64,000 nucleotides of DNA from positions 12,400,001 to 12,464,000 of the forward strand of contig OX442319.1 of the NCBI GenBank assembly GCA_949358305.1, read 5' to 3'. The stretch comes from Strigamia acuminata (Eukaryota; Arthropoda; Chilopoda; Geophilomorpha; Linotaeniidae). The position numbers and the translations under genes were made by a program. Positions 1 through 10,137 of the stretch are shown here, in pieces. The notes under the pieces were generated by a model. That model ran no database searches and was not told the DNA's origin. It worked only from the letters and a program-made list of their open reading frames with translations. Every line of letters begins with the position of its first letter. Within the stretch, counting starts at the first letter, position 1.

Positions 1-28
1 GAAGGCACAACGCGAAATTACTCTGCCG

Positions 29-1714
29 ATGTCAAGAAAGGATGCACTTTTAATCAAAATCAAGGGCACCTGCGACCCCGACGAGCCCATCATCCCGTTG
101 GTTGAGTGGGACGACTCGTGGCAAGAGGATTTCGTGATTGTCGACGAGGCAGAAGAATCGGAGTATTCGTCGGACGCAGGGAAGGAAGCAGTCGCTACAG
201 GAGGAGAAGACTCGTCGGTGTTCCAGAGTCCAGCACCACACAAGGATGTACCTGACACTCCATCACCACGGCCATCCTCACCTGAGGAAACGATGACCAT
301 TCAGGTACCAAGCTTGACTCAAGAGGCATCAGTAGAGCTGGAAGCCCCACCTCCACCTCCCCAATTGCAAGAACTGATGGCGCTGAAAGTCAAACCACCT
401 AAAGCGAAAAAGAAGCCAAAAATGTTGCGTCCGAAAAAATCGATTGAACGTGATCGTTTGAAGGAAAAGAAGACGCCAGCTGTAGATCCACACACGTTGC
501 CAATGGAGGGACCCATTCCACTGATGGACCACTCGATTCCGGTCCCAGAACTCGCATTGTGCCCAGGGGAGCAACCAATGAGACCCCAAGAAGACTATGA
601 CAAGGATTTCTACAGATTGTGGCGCAGCTACTTGAAATACCCGCTGAACACCCAGAAACTGGTCCTCACAAATTTGGATGGATATCAGGCCGCCCAGCTC
701 AATGAAGCGGTGAACGAGATGAAGCGTTTGGCCAGGGAATTTGTGCAAGTACCACTGAGGGAGCAAACTGAACGCTGGCTGCAAAAATTCCAGAAGAAAA
801 CAGTGAAAGTGCAGCAACGCCTACTGTTTCCGGGGGTATTCTACACCGATGAGGCATCGTTCATAGGCGATACTGTGTTGTATACAACGCCATTAGGAAT
901 TCCGCCTGAAATGCTTACCAACTGGAAGTCAATCCTCTATGATGCGGTGTTGCTTCGGAGCAATTTGGTGTATGCAAATTTGGCGAATGGAGAGACATGC
1001 AATCAGAGCGCAACACGTCTGAGACAGGAGTGGACGATGAGGTTGGAGGAAATGGAAAAGCGTCGAGACTCGCAAACGTTCGGCGCACAAGCTTGTGCAT
1101 TGTGGAGACCTGCGGGGGCCCCATTTAGACCAAAGGCAGCACCGACAGTTGCAATCGCCCCTGCCACCACGGCATTTGCTCAAGTCAGCCGCCCTTATGT
1201 GACATACATGCCGTCAGTCACCTATGTGCCAGCAGTGTATCGGGCGCTGACCTCAACCACCAACGCGACAGAGTCAGGGATCTGTTCAGTGGGGCCGTCC
1301 GCCAGCGGAAAAGAGGAAGTACAAACCGTTTCTATGATCCAAAATATGGAGTACGGCAAAATCAGGTACTATTACCCCAAGTTAAAGTTTTCCGATGGCA
1401 CGAGAGCTTTGTTAAAGAACAGCTCCACTCTTTGCAAAGAGGCGTTTAAATGGCTTGAAAAATCTGTGCGCGAGTTGCAATACCGATCGCGTCATCGCCA
1501 ACTCATTGCAGTACGCCGAGCCCCGAGCAGCGAGGAAGAGAAATTCGAAATGAATTACGACCATGTTCTCAAGAAGACGGCAGACATTCGTGACGTTTGG
1601 TTACACGTCAATACGGGGATGATGTCTGGCCCAGCCCGCGGATTGCCAAAGTTCTCAATTTCCGAGAATGCAACTCCCGTGGCTATTCCTGAGACGAAAG
1701 GGGTTGTTTGGTAA
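29..1714 (+). CDS. terminal ORF of an LTR retrotransposon, function unrecognised
   Basis: The sequence shows a 561-residue open frame that ends 26 nt before a polypurine tract and LTR, so it is the last ORF of a retroelement whose upstream part lies outside the window. The first 75 residues are acidic. A proline-rich and lysine-rich stretch follows (about residues 100-185), then a helical, charged middle (about 195-360) and an Ala/Pro/Thr-rich linker (about 365-420). I see no zinc knuckle, protease, RT, RNase H or integrase motif and no membrane segment, so it is not an obvious pol or envelope product. It could be a gag-like or accessory protein. The ATG at 29 is the first in frame in the window; the true start could be further left. 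That the frame is real is likely; the function is unknown. Confidence 0.6.
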   Translation: MSRKDALLIKIKGTCDPDEPIIPLVEWDDSWQEDFVIVDEAEESEYSSDAGKEAVATGGEDSSVFQSPAPHKDVPDTPSPRPSSPEETMTIQVPSLTQEASVELEAPPPPPQLQELMALKVKPPKAKKKPKMLRPKKSIERDRLKEKKTPAVDPHTLPMEGPIPLMDHSIPVPELALCPGEQPMRPQEDYDKDFYRLWRSYLKYPLNTQKLVLTNLDGYQAAQLNEAVNEMKRLAREFVQVPLREQTERWLQKFQKKTVKVQQRLLFPGVFYTDEASFIGDTVLYTTPLGIPPEMLTNWKSILYDAVLLRSNLVYANLANGETCNQSATRLRQEWTMRLEEMEKRRDSQTFGAQACALWRPAGAPFRPKAAPTVAIAPATTAFAQVSRPYVTYMPSVTYVPAVYRALTSTTNATESGICSVGPSASGKEEVQTVSMIQNMEYGKIRYYYPKLKFSDGTRALLKNSSTLCKEAFKWLEKSVRELQYRSRHRQLIAVRRAPSSEEEKFEMNYDHVLKKTADIRDVWLHVNTGMMSGPARGLPKFSISENATPVAIPETKGVVW

Positions 1715-1740
1715 AGATGTCGGTTTTGGGAAAACCTCCC

Positions 1741-1754
1741 AAAAAGAGGGGAAG
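1741..1754 (+). promoter_or_regulatory. polypurine tract next to 3' LTR
   Basis: A 14-nt all-purine run (AAAAAGAGGGGAAG) directly precedes the TG that starts the inferred LTR. This is the expected position of the plus-strand primer of an LTR retrotransposon on the + strand. Confidence 0.7.
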
Positions 1755-2172
1755 TGCGGTGGCCCGGGTGCCACCGGGAAATTATGTTTTATTTTATTGT
1801 TTCGGAAACAAGACAATTTCGAGCAAAAGGAAATAAACAATTCCGAATTTTATTTATTTAGTGCATTTAGCAAAAGTTTGCTTTATTTTATTATTATTTT
1901 GCATTTTTATCTCGAAATAAGTCAATTCGAGTTCAAGGTCACCATTTTGTATGTAAATCGAATAAAATATATGCATTTGAATTATAAACCAGTTGAATTT
2001 ATTTTGAGTCTTGAAAGTTGCCAAAATTGGCAGTTTTATTATTATTTTGTGCCACAAAATGACAGCAGCATAATTGAGTAATTAGTAGCTATTTTTAGAA
2101 CTCTGCCTGTCTGCAGAAAACAGCTGAGCGGGAGGTTGCCAGGGCAACCCACCCACAAGCTAAGCAATACAG

Positions 2173-2214
2173 GAAGTGTTTCCTGCTAATAAGGAAATTT
2201 AGCAGAAACACTTC
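2173..2214 (+). other. long hairpin in LTR
   Basis: The arm at 2173-2189 (GAAGTGTTTCCTGCTAA) pairs with 2199-2214 (TTAGCAGAAACACTTC): 16 bp with one bulged C and a 9-nt loop. It precedes the four-hairpin array further along the same LTR. Confidence 0.75.
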
Positions 2215-2329
2215 AGTCTTACTTTGAAAACCTTGTTGAAACCACCACGTGAAATTGCATCCAGAAAAACCTGAAAACTCTGCTGTGATTTTGTGGCTAA
2301 TTTGCCAAGATTTTTAAGACTCATCATTT

Positions 2330-2460
2330 CTTGTAATAGTGCACCCACTATTACGAGATATTTTCTTGTGATAACCACATTGTTATCACGAGAGCCCGTT
2401 TCTTGCAACAACCTGCTTGTTGTTGTGAGATTTCTTTCTTGTCGCTAAACAGGCGACGAG
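2330..2460 (+). other. array of four consecutive hairpins sharing a CTTG/GAG base
   Basis: Four stem-loops follow one another. H1 has arms 2330-2341 and 2346-2357 (12 bp, 4-nt loop). H2 has 2365-2375 and 2382-2392 (11 bp). H3 has 2402-2411 and 2420-2429 (10 bp). H4 has 2438-2445 and 2453-2460 (8 bp). Every 5' arm starts CTTG after a pyrimidine-rich TTT, and every 3' arm ends GAG followed in most by A. The third base pair from the base is a G.U wobble in H1, H2 and H4 when written as RNA of the + strand. The inner stems differ in sequence but pair each time, so structure rather than sequence is repeated. Confidence 0.8.
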
Positions 2461-3176
2461 ATATTTGTATTTTGCCAAGTTTGGCGACCCGCCGTCAAGG
2501 TCGTCACTCGTGCCGGCGTGCCGAGTGAGATCCGAGTCGTGGGTGTCGTCCAAGTTGGATTTGTGTAACGTAACCGAGACGTTTTCGCCACCGTCACGGT
2601 CGTCTGTCGCGCCGTCGTGCCGAGCAGAGACCCGAGTCGTGTGGGTAATCGTTTATCGAGGTGATTTAGTCGTGGGAGTGCGGACGTTTGTGAGACGTCG
2701 CGTTTGAAGAAAACGTCGGGAAAACGTTCCGTCGGCGTACGAGAACGTTCCACCAACGAGACGGAGTCGAGAAGGAGGAAATCCAGCGCCCAGCCGTCGC
2801 AGGATTTGGAGAAGAACGCGCCGAGACGAGGACCGAAAACCAGCGTCTTCGCCGCCATTTTCCTATTTTCCTAATTTCGATAAGTATTTTGTTTAGTATT
2901 TTGATTATGTTAACGGTAAAACGTAAAGTTAAGTAAGCTTTGTAGTTTCGTATATTATTTGTAAGTTTTGTGATTTATTCAAGACTGAGAATAAATCTCT
3001 ATTGGGAGTTTTTAAAAGAGAAAAACATTTGTATTCTTTGAAATTAGTTAGTTAGTTAAATTCACTTAGGCCAATTAGACTAAATATAAATTTTAGTGAT
3101 AGTGAGTTTTGTAAGTCCTATAAACGGCAATCCATAGTGAGTCAGTTTTAGTAATAAGATTCCGGTTCACTACAGT

Positions 3177-3725
3177 ATGTTTGATATCGACGATTTGCTA
3201 ATGCGATATCCCACGTGGAGTGGATTTTGTAGCGTTACAAGTTTGATGATTACGTTTTATTCACGTCGAATAGACTCGCGTCAGATGGATGGACTCTCTG
3301 CTTTTAAAAATCTGCAAATATTACATCTGACATTTTCATCCGAACCAGAAAATGAGGAAATAATTGCGCGGTGCATTAGTGGTCTTTCGATTGTGAAATT
3401 GGTGATTGAAACTACGAGTTGCACTGCTGGTTTGGAACTATTCAAATGTATGAATGACTTGTGGGTTGGAAAAAGAAATTCTTGTTTAAAAACTATACAA
3501 TACAATATGTATGGCTTGCTGTGGTGGAAACCACTTGAATTGTTGAAGGGACTCGAAAAGAATCATTGGGATAGAGTGAATCTCTACGCAACCCAAACAA
3601 GTTTGTGGGTAATTAGAGAATGTCTGAGTGGGTTTCATGTTGTTTATAACAGTGTTTATAACAGTGTTAACGATAGATGTGTCTTTTCTGTAACAAGAAA
3701 TTCTATGAATTCTCAAATCGAATGA
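3177..3725 (+). pseudogene. C-terminal stump of a NACHT-family gene, cut by an LTR element
   Basis: The 182 residues align with the last part of the intact NACHT genes in this window. They share the PTWSGF motif, the AF(K/R)NLQILHL leucine-rich motif, LSIVKLVIE, MNDLW, NHWDRVNL and the terminal FSVTRNS. Nothing of the ATPase domain is present. The frame is open right up to the LTR end at 3174, which fits an insertion into a formerly complete gene; the 5' half, if it survives, would lie left of the window. The ATG at 3177 is fortuitous, because paralogs continue upstream. The C-terminus has a small extra duplication (VYNSVYNSV). Confidence 0.8.
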
Positions 3726-4536
3726 TTTTATGTCAATTTGTGTTGTTTTTACGGATTTAGAATGTTTTTTTTTACTCAATATAGATTAGAATTTTTTTTT
3801 TTTGCGTAATTTTATCGTGTTTTACCTCGGATTTGTACATTTTCTGTGATTCTATTGAGGATATATTTCGTGTTTTATTGTGTTTTTTTATATTTGCAAG
3901 TGTTTAATATTTGATGTGATATTTTCAATTGATGTACGCTGTGTAGTTGAATTTTTGAGTTTGAGTTTGTTTGGTGATTGACCACTAGGGACAGTTTACC
4001 GACCCTTTGGTCACTTGATGTTTGGAATGTTAGGGATTAAACTCATTTCTTTCACCTCTCTGTGATGGAAAATAAAGAGAAGTTTGTGCAACCCTAAGAC
4101 AAAGGTCCTGCAACAGAGCAATTTTTTCACTTATTTCAAACTTTGATGGCATCAAGCATAAACACCATGAGAGCTGGAGCAATGAAACTTTAAAAATTGA
4201 AAAGCCCTATCTTTTTAAACTAGAATCATTTTACAACATCAGCTGAAAACATCTTTATTCAGTACGAAAAAAACAAAAATAAAAAATATACCATAGACAA
4301 AAGTCCTGCAACACAATAAAATTGGTACAAAAGTCCTGCAATACTTGCCTCACAAACCGACCGTTTGTATTTAAAACTTGTAAAATGGTTTTAGATATAG
4401 TAGCTTGTGTTCTAATTTAAATCTGCAAATGTACCGTAGAGCCTCATTTAAACTCCCGGGTTCATTTAGATGCGGGCCCGATTTAGCGCCGGGCAGTCAT
4501 CGGCAATCTACAGAATTGGCGCTGGCCAATAGAGAA
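3726..4536. other. 3' flank with a Tc1/mariner-like relic
   Basis: No gene is seen. About 4098-4350 carries several copies of a CAAAAGTCCTGCAA-type motif and a segment (about 4120-4220) that recurs inverted at about 9970-10095. These look like the decayed end of a Tc1/mariner-type element. The rest is AT-rich and unremarkable. Confidence 0.4.
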
Positions 4537-5248
4537 AAAATACGAATTTATTAGTGGAAAGAATATGCTCATCAAATAAAAAAATTAACATTAAAGTAAA
4601 GGGTTTTACAATTAATTAAACACGAGAGGGAGCTGGTTTTTAACAATGAAATAAACCAGTTTGGTCATTCTGCAAGCCTAGTTTTAAACGTCAGATAAAT
4701 GATTTCTCTGTATCTTGAGTGCACGGTGAGTAATTGAGAGATCTGCATAAAGTTTTAAATTTAAAATCATTGAGTTTGAGAGTGGATATCCGCGGATATT
4801 GTGTGGGATGTTCTTAAAGTTGACTCTCCATCCTTGCAACCGATATTAGGGGAAAATATGTCGAAAATTTAAATTAAAATAAAGTAATTACCGGTATACT
4901 CTTTTAAAAAATTTGAAAAATTCATTTATTATTTCAGAAATAATCAACACAATGAATCGCTTGGATGGCTATTAATCCGCCAAATCGATTGATTTATCCA
5001 AGAACATTTTGTGGATCTACAGCAGTGAAAGGTCAATGTTGGGATGAGTATATCTGTACATAAGACTAAACTTCACTTGTGAAATTGCTTACAGATTGAA
5101 CAGTTTTCAAGAAAAGCAAGAACAAACAATAAATTTATAATATCAATCAAAGAAGGTAAGCTTATGAGGATGTTAATTTCCTAGCATTACAGACAGCCAT
5201 AAAACAGTTCATTTGAATATTTTACACAGATTTTATACTAACGTAGTT
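4537..5248 (+). promoter_or_regulatory. duplicated upstream block and 5' leader of NACHT copy 2
   Basis: About 4537-4930 is homologous to 10138-10500 and 17205-17580, the blocks upstream of NACHT copies 3 and 4. A noncoding exon can be placed at 5095-5155: acceptor TTACAG before it, donor GAAG/GTAAGC after it. A 74-nt intron (5156-5229, ending CACAG) follows, then a short leader before the ATG at 5249. The same exon-intron pattern recurs in all four copies, which supports it as transcribed leader. Confidence 0.55.
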
Positions 5249-8200
5249 ATGGGTAACAGAACGAGCAACATTGATGAAGTTAGTGGCAGTGGAAATGTAT
5301 CAAAGGATATTGAAGCTCAAATTGTTACGGTAAACCTGCAAACACACCCAAACAAAGCTATTACTTCCGTACAAAATGTACAAGGTTAGTGTCATCATTT
5401 CTGTAACATTAATTACTGTTGTAATATCGTATATCCACTTTATGTAGCATCTGCTAGTCGGCAGCAAATCATGCACTGTTGTGAAAACTACGACAGAAAT
5501 GGCAACAAACTATGTGATGTTTTTAAGAGAAAACTTCAGCAATTCTACAGCGCTTTAGCTCTGCCGAAAGTTGCCTGGCTGAAAGAAGGCCACGATTTGT
5601 CAATTGCTGATCATTTCATCAAACTCCAAATGACTGAATCGGACAGATCAGTTGGGATAGAAGACATTTTCAAATCTGTAAAAAGTTTTCTTTACAGAAA
5701 ACCAACTAGAATACTTGTTGAAGGGCAACCTGGATTTGGCAAAACAGCTGTAGCGACGAAACTAGCGTACGACTGGGCCACAAACAAGGAATATATCAAG
5801 TTCAAATTTGCCTTCTTCATTCCCCTTCGAGAATTACAACAAAGAAGTATCCAAGATGTAATAGTACAAATTGCAAATCACGTTGGTTTTGAAGGTGACA
5901 CCAGCATTATCCAAATGGTAAATTATCACGAACAAGATACAATATTTATACTGGATGGATTAGATGAAATGTCAGTAGAAAAACGACATGAAGTCATGAA
6001 ACTACTTTATAAGCAAATGTACGATGTTGCAACAACAGTTGTATTTTGTAGAACAGGCTTGCTCGAGTTAAGAATTGAGGAACAAGCGCTATTATTCGGA
6101 ATACCGACCAAACGTCATTTTTATGATAAGCGAATATCGATATTAGGTGTTAAAAGTGAAGATGCAAAGCGACAATTTTTAATTAAATTTATTCCAGATG
6201 CAATTGTTGATGATATAATGGTAGCTCTATCATCTCAGATTGACTTATTTGATTCGCCGCTTTTTCTGATGCTGATCCCAGTAATACTAGAATACGACAA
6301 AACCATCGGACAATTTGAAACAAAAACACAGTTTTACAAAAAATTGTTCAATTTCGTTTTGAAGCACAGTTATGTCAAACGTGAATTGGAAATTGAAAAT
6401 GAGTTTGATCTGTTTTGTTACAACGGTAGACTCAGCACTATTCAGAAAGACATGGTTGACTTTGGAATGTTATGTGCACAGAAAATATTGCAAAATGATT
6501 TGAAGTTCGACTGTGGTCAGTTGACGAAAAAGGTTTATGAACTTGGGTTTTTGATCCAACATTCAGAAATAACATTCTTTAAGGAGTCAAGAAAACATTA
6601 CGAGGCATTCCATATGTCTATGTTGGAATTTGCAGCTGCATTTGCACTCTGCATGAACTTAAAATCCAACAAATCTGCAAACAAATTTGATGATTTAATG
6701 CCAATTGTTAATCGTTTTCTTGATACCGAGGGAACATCATTGGTACTGCCTTTTCTTGCAGGTCTGATGGACAATGACTTGGATCTTGTTTTGTGCCAAG
6801 TTGAGTCATTCAGTTACTTATTTTCTTTGGAATTTGAGTTGGCAAAAAAACTTGTTGCCGAATGTTCGACACATTCAATTATTAACAGCAAATATCTGAA
6901 GAGAATTATTCCTTGCTGTTTATCGGCAAACGACACCAAAAATAATATCAAACCAACCAATGATCTGATAAAATATGGAATTGATTGCGGTCAAATTAAG
7001 TCAATTGAATTTGATGCTAATCCATCTTCAACATTAGTCACAAATGAAAATAAGATTCGTTTGCATCTACAACTTGTAACAGGAGTTCAAGAGACGTTTA
7101 TATCACATTCATATGCTCATTGCGGAATGCAACAAATCTTTTCATCCCCAGTTCCATTTGGTGGTACAATAAACGAATGTCTAAATTATGTTGCATCGTC
7201 ATCAGACGTCGAATATTGTGATGTGAGCATGTACGAGTTCTATACAAGAAATTTTTTAGAAGCAACAACAAAGAATGAAAGATTCAACCAAATTAAATAT
7301 CGATATTTATGCGTTGTGATCAACACAGAATTCGAGAAACAAATTGTCATAAAACTGCTGGAAAGAAATCAAATTCAAACACTGAAGTCACAGCAACTTT
7401 AAACTTGAATATGAGTGACATTTGCTTTGCTGCTACTCGTTCGACTGGTTTGACCAGACTCATTTTGATCGATTGTACCATTAATCTGAACGATCTTTCC
7501 AAAAAGAAATACAAATACTTGACAATGCACAGTTGTCAATATATTACCAAGCAATCATTTTTTAACTGGTTCGGAGCTTATAAGTTATCACCCATCGAAG
7601 CAATAACTAGAACAGAGCCTCATTATTTGGATAGTTTTGAATTTGATTTAAATGATTTGACAACAAAACACCCAACATGGAGCGGTTTTAACACTATTAA
7701 AATGTTGATGATACCACATAGAGCAAAGAAAATACACTTAGACGAGATGAATGCATTCGCTGCATTCAGAAATTTACAAATATTACATTTATTGTTACCA
7801 TTTGAACAAGCCGATGTGGAAGTAATTGCAAAGTGCATCAATAGTCTTTCAATTGTAAAATTGATAATTGAAAACCCGTTCGGCATGCGTTTAAATCTAT
7901 TGAAATACATGAATGATTTGTGGATGAAAAAGAAACATTCTCATTTGAAAACTGTACAATTCATTCATTGTCATTTTGGGAATTTTATGGTTTTTGAGTC
8001 AATCCTGCCTGATTTGTTGAAGGGATTGGGTAACAATCATTGGGATAGAGTAAATTTAGTTGCCAAAAAAAAAGATTTGGGGAAAATTAGACAATATCTG
8101 ACCAATTTTGATGTCAGTCACTACTCCCACCTATTTGATACTCTTGAAAGTAATACACTCGATTTGGATTTTGATGATCTTATTTACAAAATCCATACTG

Positions 8201-8271
8201 GTATTTACTCGTACTCATATGATGTTTTTTCTGTAACAAGAAATTCCAAATATCAATTAAAGTGTATCTAG
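5249..8271 (+). pseudogene. NACHT-family NLR-like gene, copy 2, broken by a 1-nt frameshift
   Basis: The first coding exon, 5249-5384, starts MGNRTSN, a predicted N-myristoylation signal (Gly2, Ser6). A 63-nt intron ends at 5447 and the second exon starts at 5448. The NACHT ATPase is intact: Walker A GQPGFGKT, Walker B FILDGLDE and the FCRTG segment after it. Between about 7385 and 7410 the sequence is 1 nt shorter than copies 3 and 4, so the frame stops at 7402 after about 696 codons. The remaining C-terminal half (from about 7405, MSDICFAATRS onward) is open in another frame to a normal end at 8271. A truncated NACHT protein without the leucine-rich part could still be made. Disabled full-length gene is the simpler reading; a sequencing or assembly error is possible. 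Confidence 0.8.
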
Positions 8272-8554
8272 TACTTTTAACGTCAATAATTGTTGTAATG
8301 AAACCTCATTTTTCAAATAAAAATTCGGGACGTAGTTTCAAAAACAACCCATTAGAATCTTATTGAATAAATTCCACAATTGGAATAAGTTATTATTTTT
8401 AAGAAAAACACTCGAACTGAAAGTCAACCGCGAATAATGTCATACCATAACTTTTTTTTCTGGAAAATGTTTCATGTTTTGTTCTAATTTTTTGGGTCGC
8501 TTTCGTGCGCCGGCTTTTTTGCGATGCTCGAATTTCTCTAACATTAGTTACTAG
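8272..8554 (+). other. 3' UTR and conserved downstream flank of NACHT copy 2
   Basis: The sequence after the stop matches the downstream flanks of copies 3, 4 and 5. It contains the AATAAA-type signal about 45 nt after the stop (TCAAATAAAAATT) and, at 8399-8550, a segment that recurs at about 15430-15585. No coding sequence is seen. Confidence 0.6.
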
Positions 8555-9041
8555 CACTGGAAAAAAAAGCATATTTCCAAACATTTCTAAGTTGAAAATT
8601 TATATGGAAAAGTTGAATTTACTATGATGCGGAAATTTTTTGGAAATATGTTGGAAATATTTATATATTTCCAAACTTCTGAAAATGGGTAGTAAATCCT
8701 AGAGATGAAAAGTCATATTTTCAATTAGTTGTAAATCTGTTGTTTGAAATGTTGTTTCCAATCAATTTTCTTTTGGATGGATATGTATTGTAAACTTCAT
8801 TTCACAATGATTGTAAAAATAATGTAAAAGCAAGAAAATACCTGAAATTTAAATGTAACATTTAAATATCTGAAATGTAACAAGAACAAGGTAAAATACA
8901 GTCAGGAACAATAAAATTGTATCAAATTTCAACTCAGAAGATAAAATAATGTATAAAACGGTCCAATTTCGAACCGACATGGACAATATGAAATCGGGCC
9001 AATCAGGGCGCAGGGACGGAAAAATTCGTGTCGATGAAACG

Positions 9042-9094
9042 TACCGTCGATGAAACAATCCGACTCCAGGAGTCGGATTGTTTCATCGACGGTA
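9042..9094. repeat. perfect 26-bp-arm inverted repeat
   Basis: The arms 9042-9067 and 9069-9094 are exact reverse complements around a single base at 9068. The sequence begins TACCGTCGATGAAACAATCC. It lies inside the CACTA-like element. A partial copy of the arm (TCGATGAAAC) precedes it directly. Confidence 0.85.
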
Positions 9095-9196
9095 ATCAAT
9101 GTGAGATTGATTGTATTTTTAATACAATGAATCTCAAATAGATTATTTAACAAAGAAGTTACTATTTATAGGAAGTTATGCATTAAACTATTACAA

Positions 9197-9270
9197 GCCA
9201 TACTAGCCTAGTGGATAGGGCAGTGGGCTTTAGAACGAAGGGTCCCAGGTTCAATTCCAGCAGAGGTCAA
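9197..9270 (+). repeat. tRNA-derived SINE head (or tRNA relic)
   Basis: A box-A-like TAGCCTAGTGG lies at 9204-9214 and a box-B-like GGTTCAATTCC at 9248-9258, at the spacing of an RNA polymerase III internal promoter. The D arm can fold, but the anticodon stem does not pair and no acceptor stem closes. A SINE head or decayed tRNA is therefore more likely than a working tRNA gene. Confidence 0.6.
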
Positions 9271-9710
9271 GGTAAGAAAAAAGAAAACTATAAGATTAAA
9301 ATAAATTTAAATAAAACTGTTAATAAAAATGCAAATTGTGATCAAATCAATAAAAACTAATTGTTGAATGGTGTTTGAAAAAAAAATCAAACAGTTTAAA
9401 AAAAAAAATTGAGTTCATGTATTTAAATTTTTCAAAATGGAGGGTAGTAGATTTTTTATTGGAAATATATTGGAAATATATTGGAAATAGATTGGAAATA
9501 TATTATGAAATTTTATAATTACACAATTGAAAATGTTTGTAAAGTGATTGTAAAAAAAGTCACGGAAATGGTCTCTTTCCAGATTGAAAATATGTTTGGA
9601 AAAGACTTATTTTCAATTGTTTGTAAATCTAATTTACAAACTTGTAAAATCCATCTACCTATATATTTACAATTCTTTACAAGTGAGTAAATCTGATTTT
9701 TTTTCCAGTG

Positions 9711-10137
9711 TAGTGTTTAAAAAAAGTTGTTAACACGAGATAGCTTTTTTGCATGCACTGGTGCTAAGCACAAGTAGTAACACTCTCTTGTCGTGCTACG
9801 TAAAACAACACGAAATTTTGAACACGGTTGTCTCGTGTTACGCTTTATTGGAGACATCTTGAATTCACAAATTGCAACCCAAATAGGAATTCATCGCTCA
9901 ACTGTACTTTTTATTTTCGTTTATTTCGCACTGAATAAAGATGTTTTCAGATGTTATAAAATGATTCTAGTGTAAAAAGATAGGGCTTTTCAATTTTTAA
10001 AGTTTCATTGCTATAGCTGTCATGGTTTTTATGCTAGATGTCATCAAAGTTTGAAGTACGTGAAAAATTGGTCTGCTGCAGGACTTTTGTCCTGGGGTTG
10101 TAGTTTTGAATAGTCAAAGTATCTAAACATTTCCAAA
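9711..10137 (+). mobile_element. Tc1/mariner-like transposase relic
   Basis: A short frame at 9793-9975 includes SQIATQIGIHRSTV, which resembles the helix-turn-helix of Tc1-type transposases. The following 9970-10095 carries, inverted, the CAGGACTTTTGTCC motif seen at about 4100-4340. A second copy of the helix-turn-helix piece lies inverted at about 30355-30480. Nothing catalytic remains. Confidence 0.5.

Larger units (their letters stand above)
1755..3174 (+). repeat. 3' LTR (about 1,420 bp) of the retrotransposon
   Basis: Boundaries are inferred. The left end is TGCGGT directly after the polypurine tract. The right end is ACTACA, an imperfect inverse of the left end, and immediately beyond it NACHT-family coding sequence begins in frame. 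Inside are several AATAAA signals (near 1832 and 2990), an AT-rich TATA-like stretch near 3081, and two imperfect direct copies of a GC-rich segment (about 2491-2546 and 2592-2648). There is also a chain of hairpins (2173-2460). Only one LTR is in the window, so identity between LTRs and the target duplication cannot be checked here. Confidence 0.65.
8555..9710. mobile_element. CACTA-like non-autonomous DNA transposon
   Basis: The ends are inverted CACTGGAAAAAAAA, starting CACTG as in CACTA/EnSpm elements, and are flanked by TAG on both sides (8552-8554 and 9711-9713), a 3-bp target duplication as expected for that superfamily. The paralogous flank of NACHT copy 3 (about 15580-15600) lacks the element and has a single target site. 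Subterminal repeats of TTGGAAATATA type lie at both ends (about 8640-8670 and 9460-9505). No transposase frame is seen. The element carries a hairpin (9042-9094) and a tRNA-like sequence. Confidence 0.75.

Noticed and set aside
329-817. 162-codon minus-strand frame opposite the retroelement ORF
   Set aside because: Shadow of the + strand coding frame; composition is that of an antisense translation.
9197-9270. Functional tRNA gene
   Set aside because: Boxes A and B are present but the anticodon and acceptor stems do not pair.
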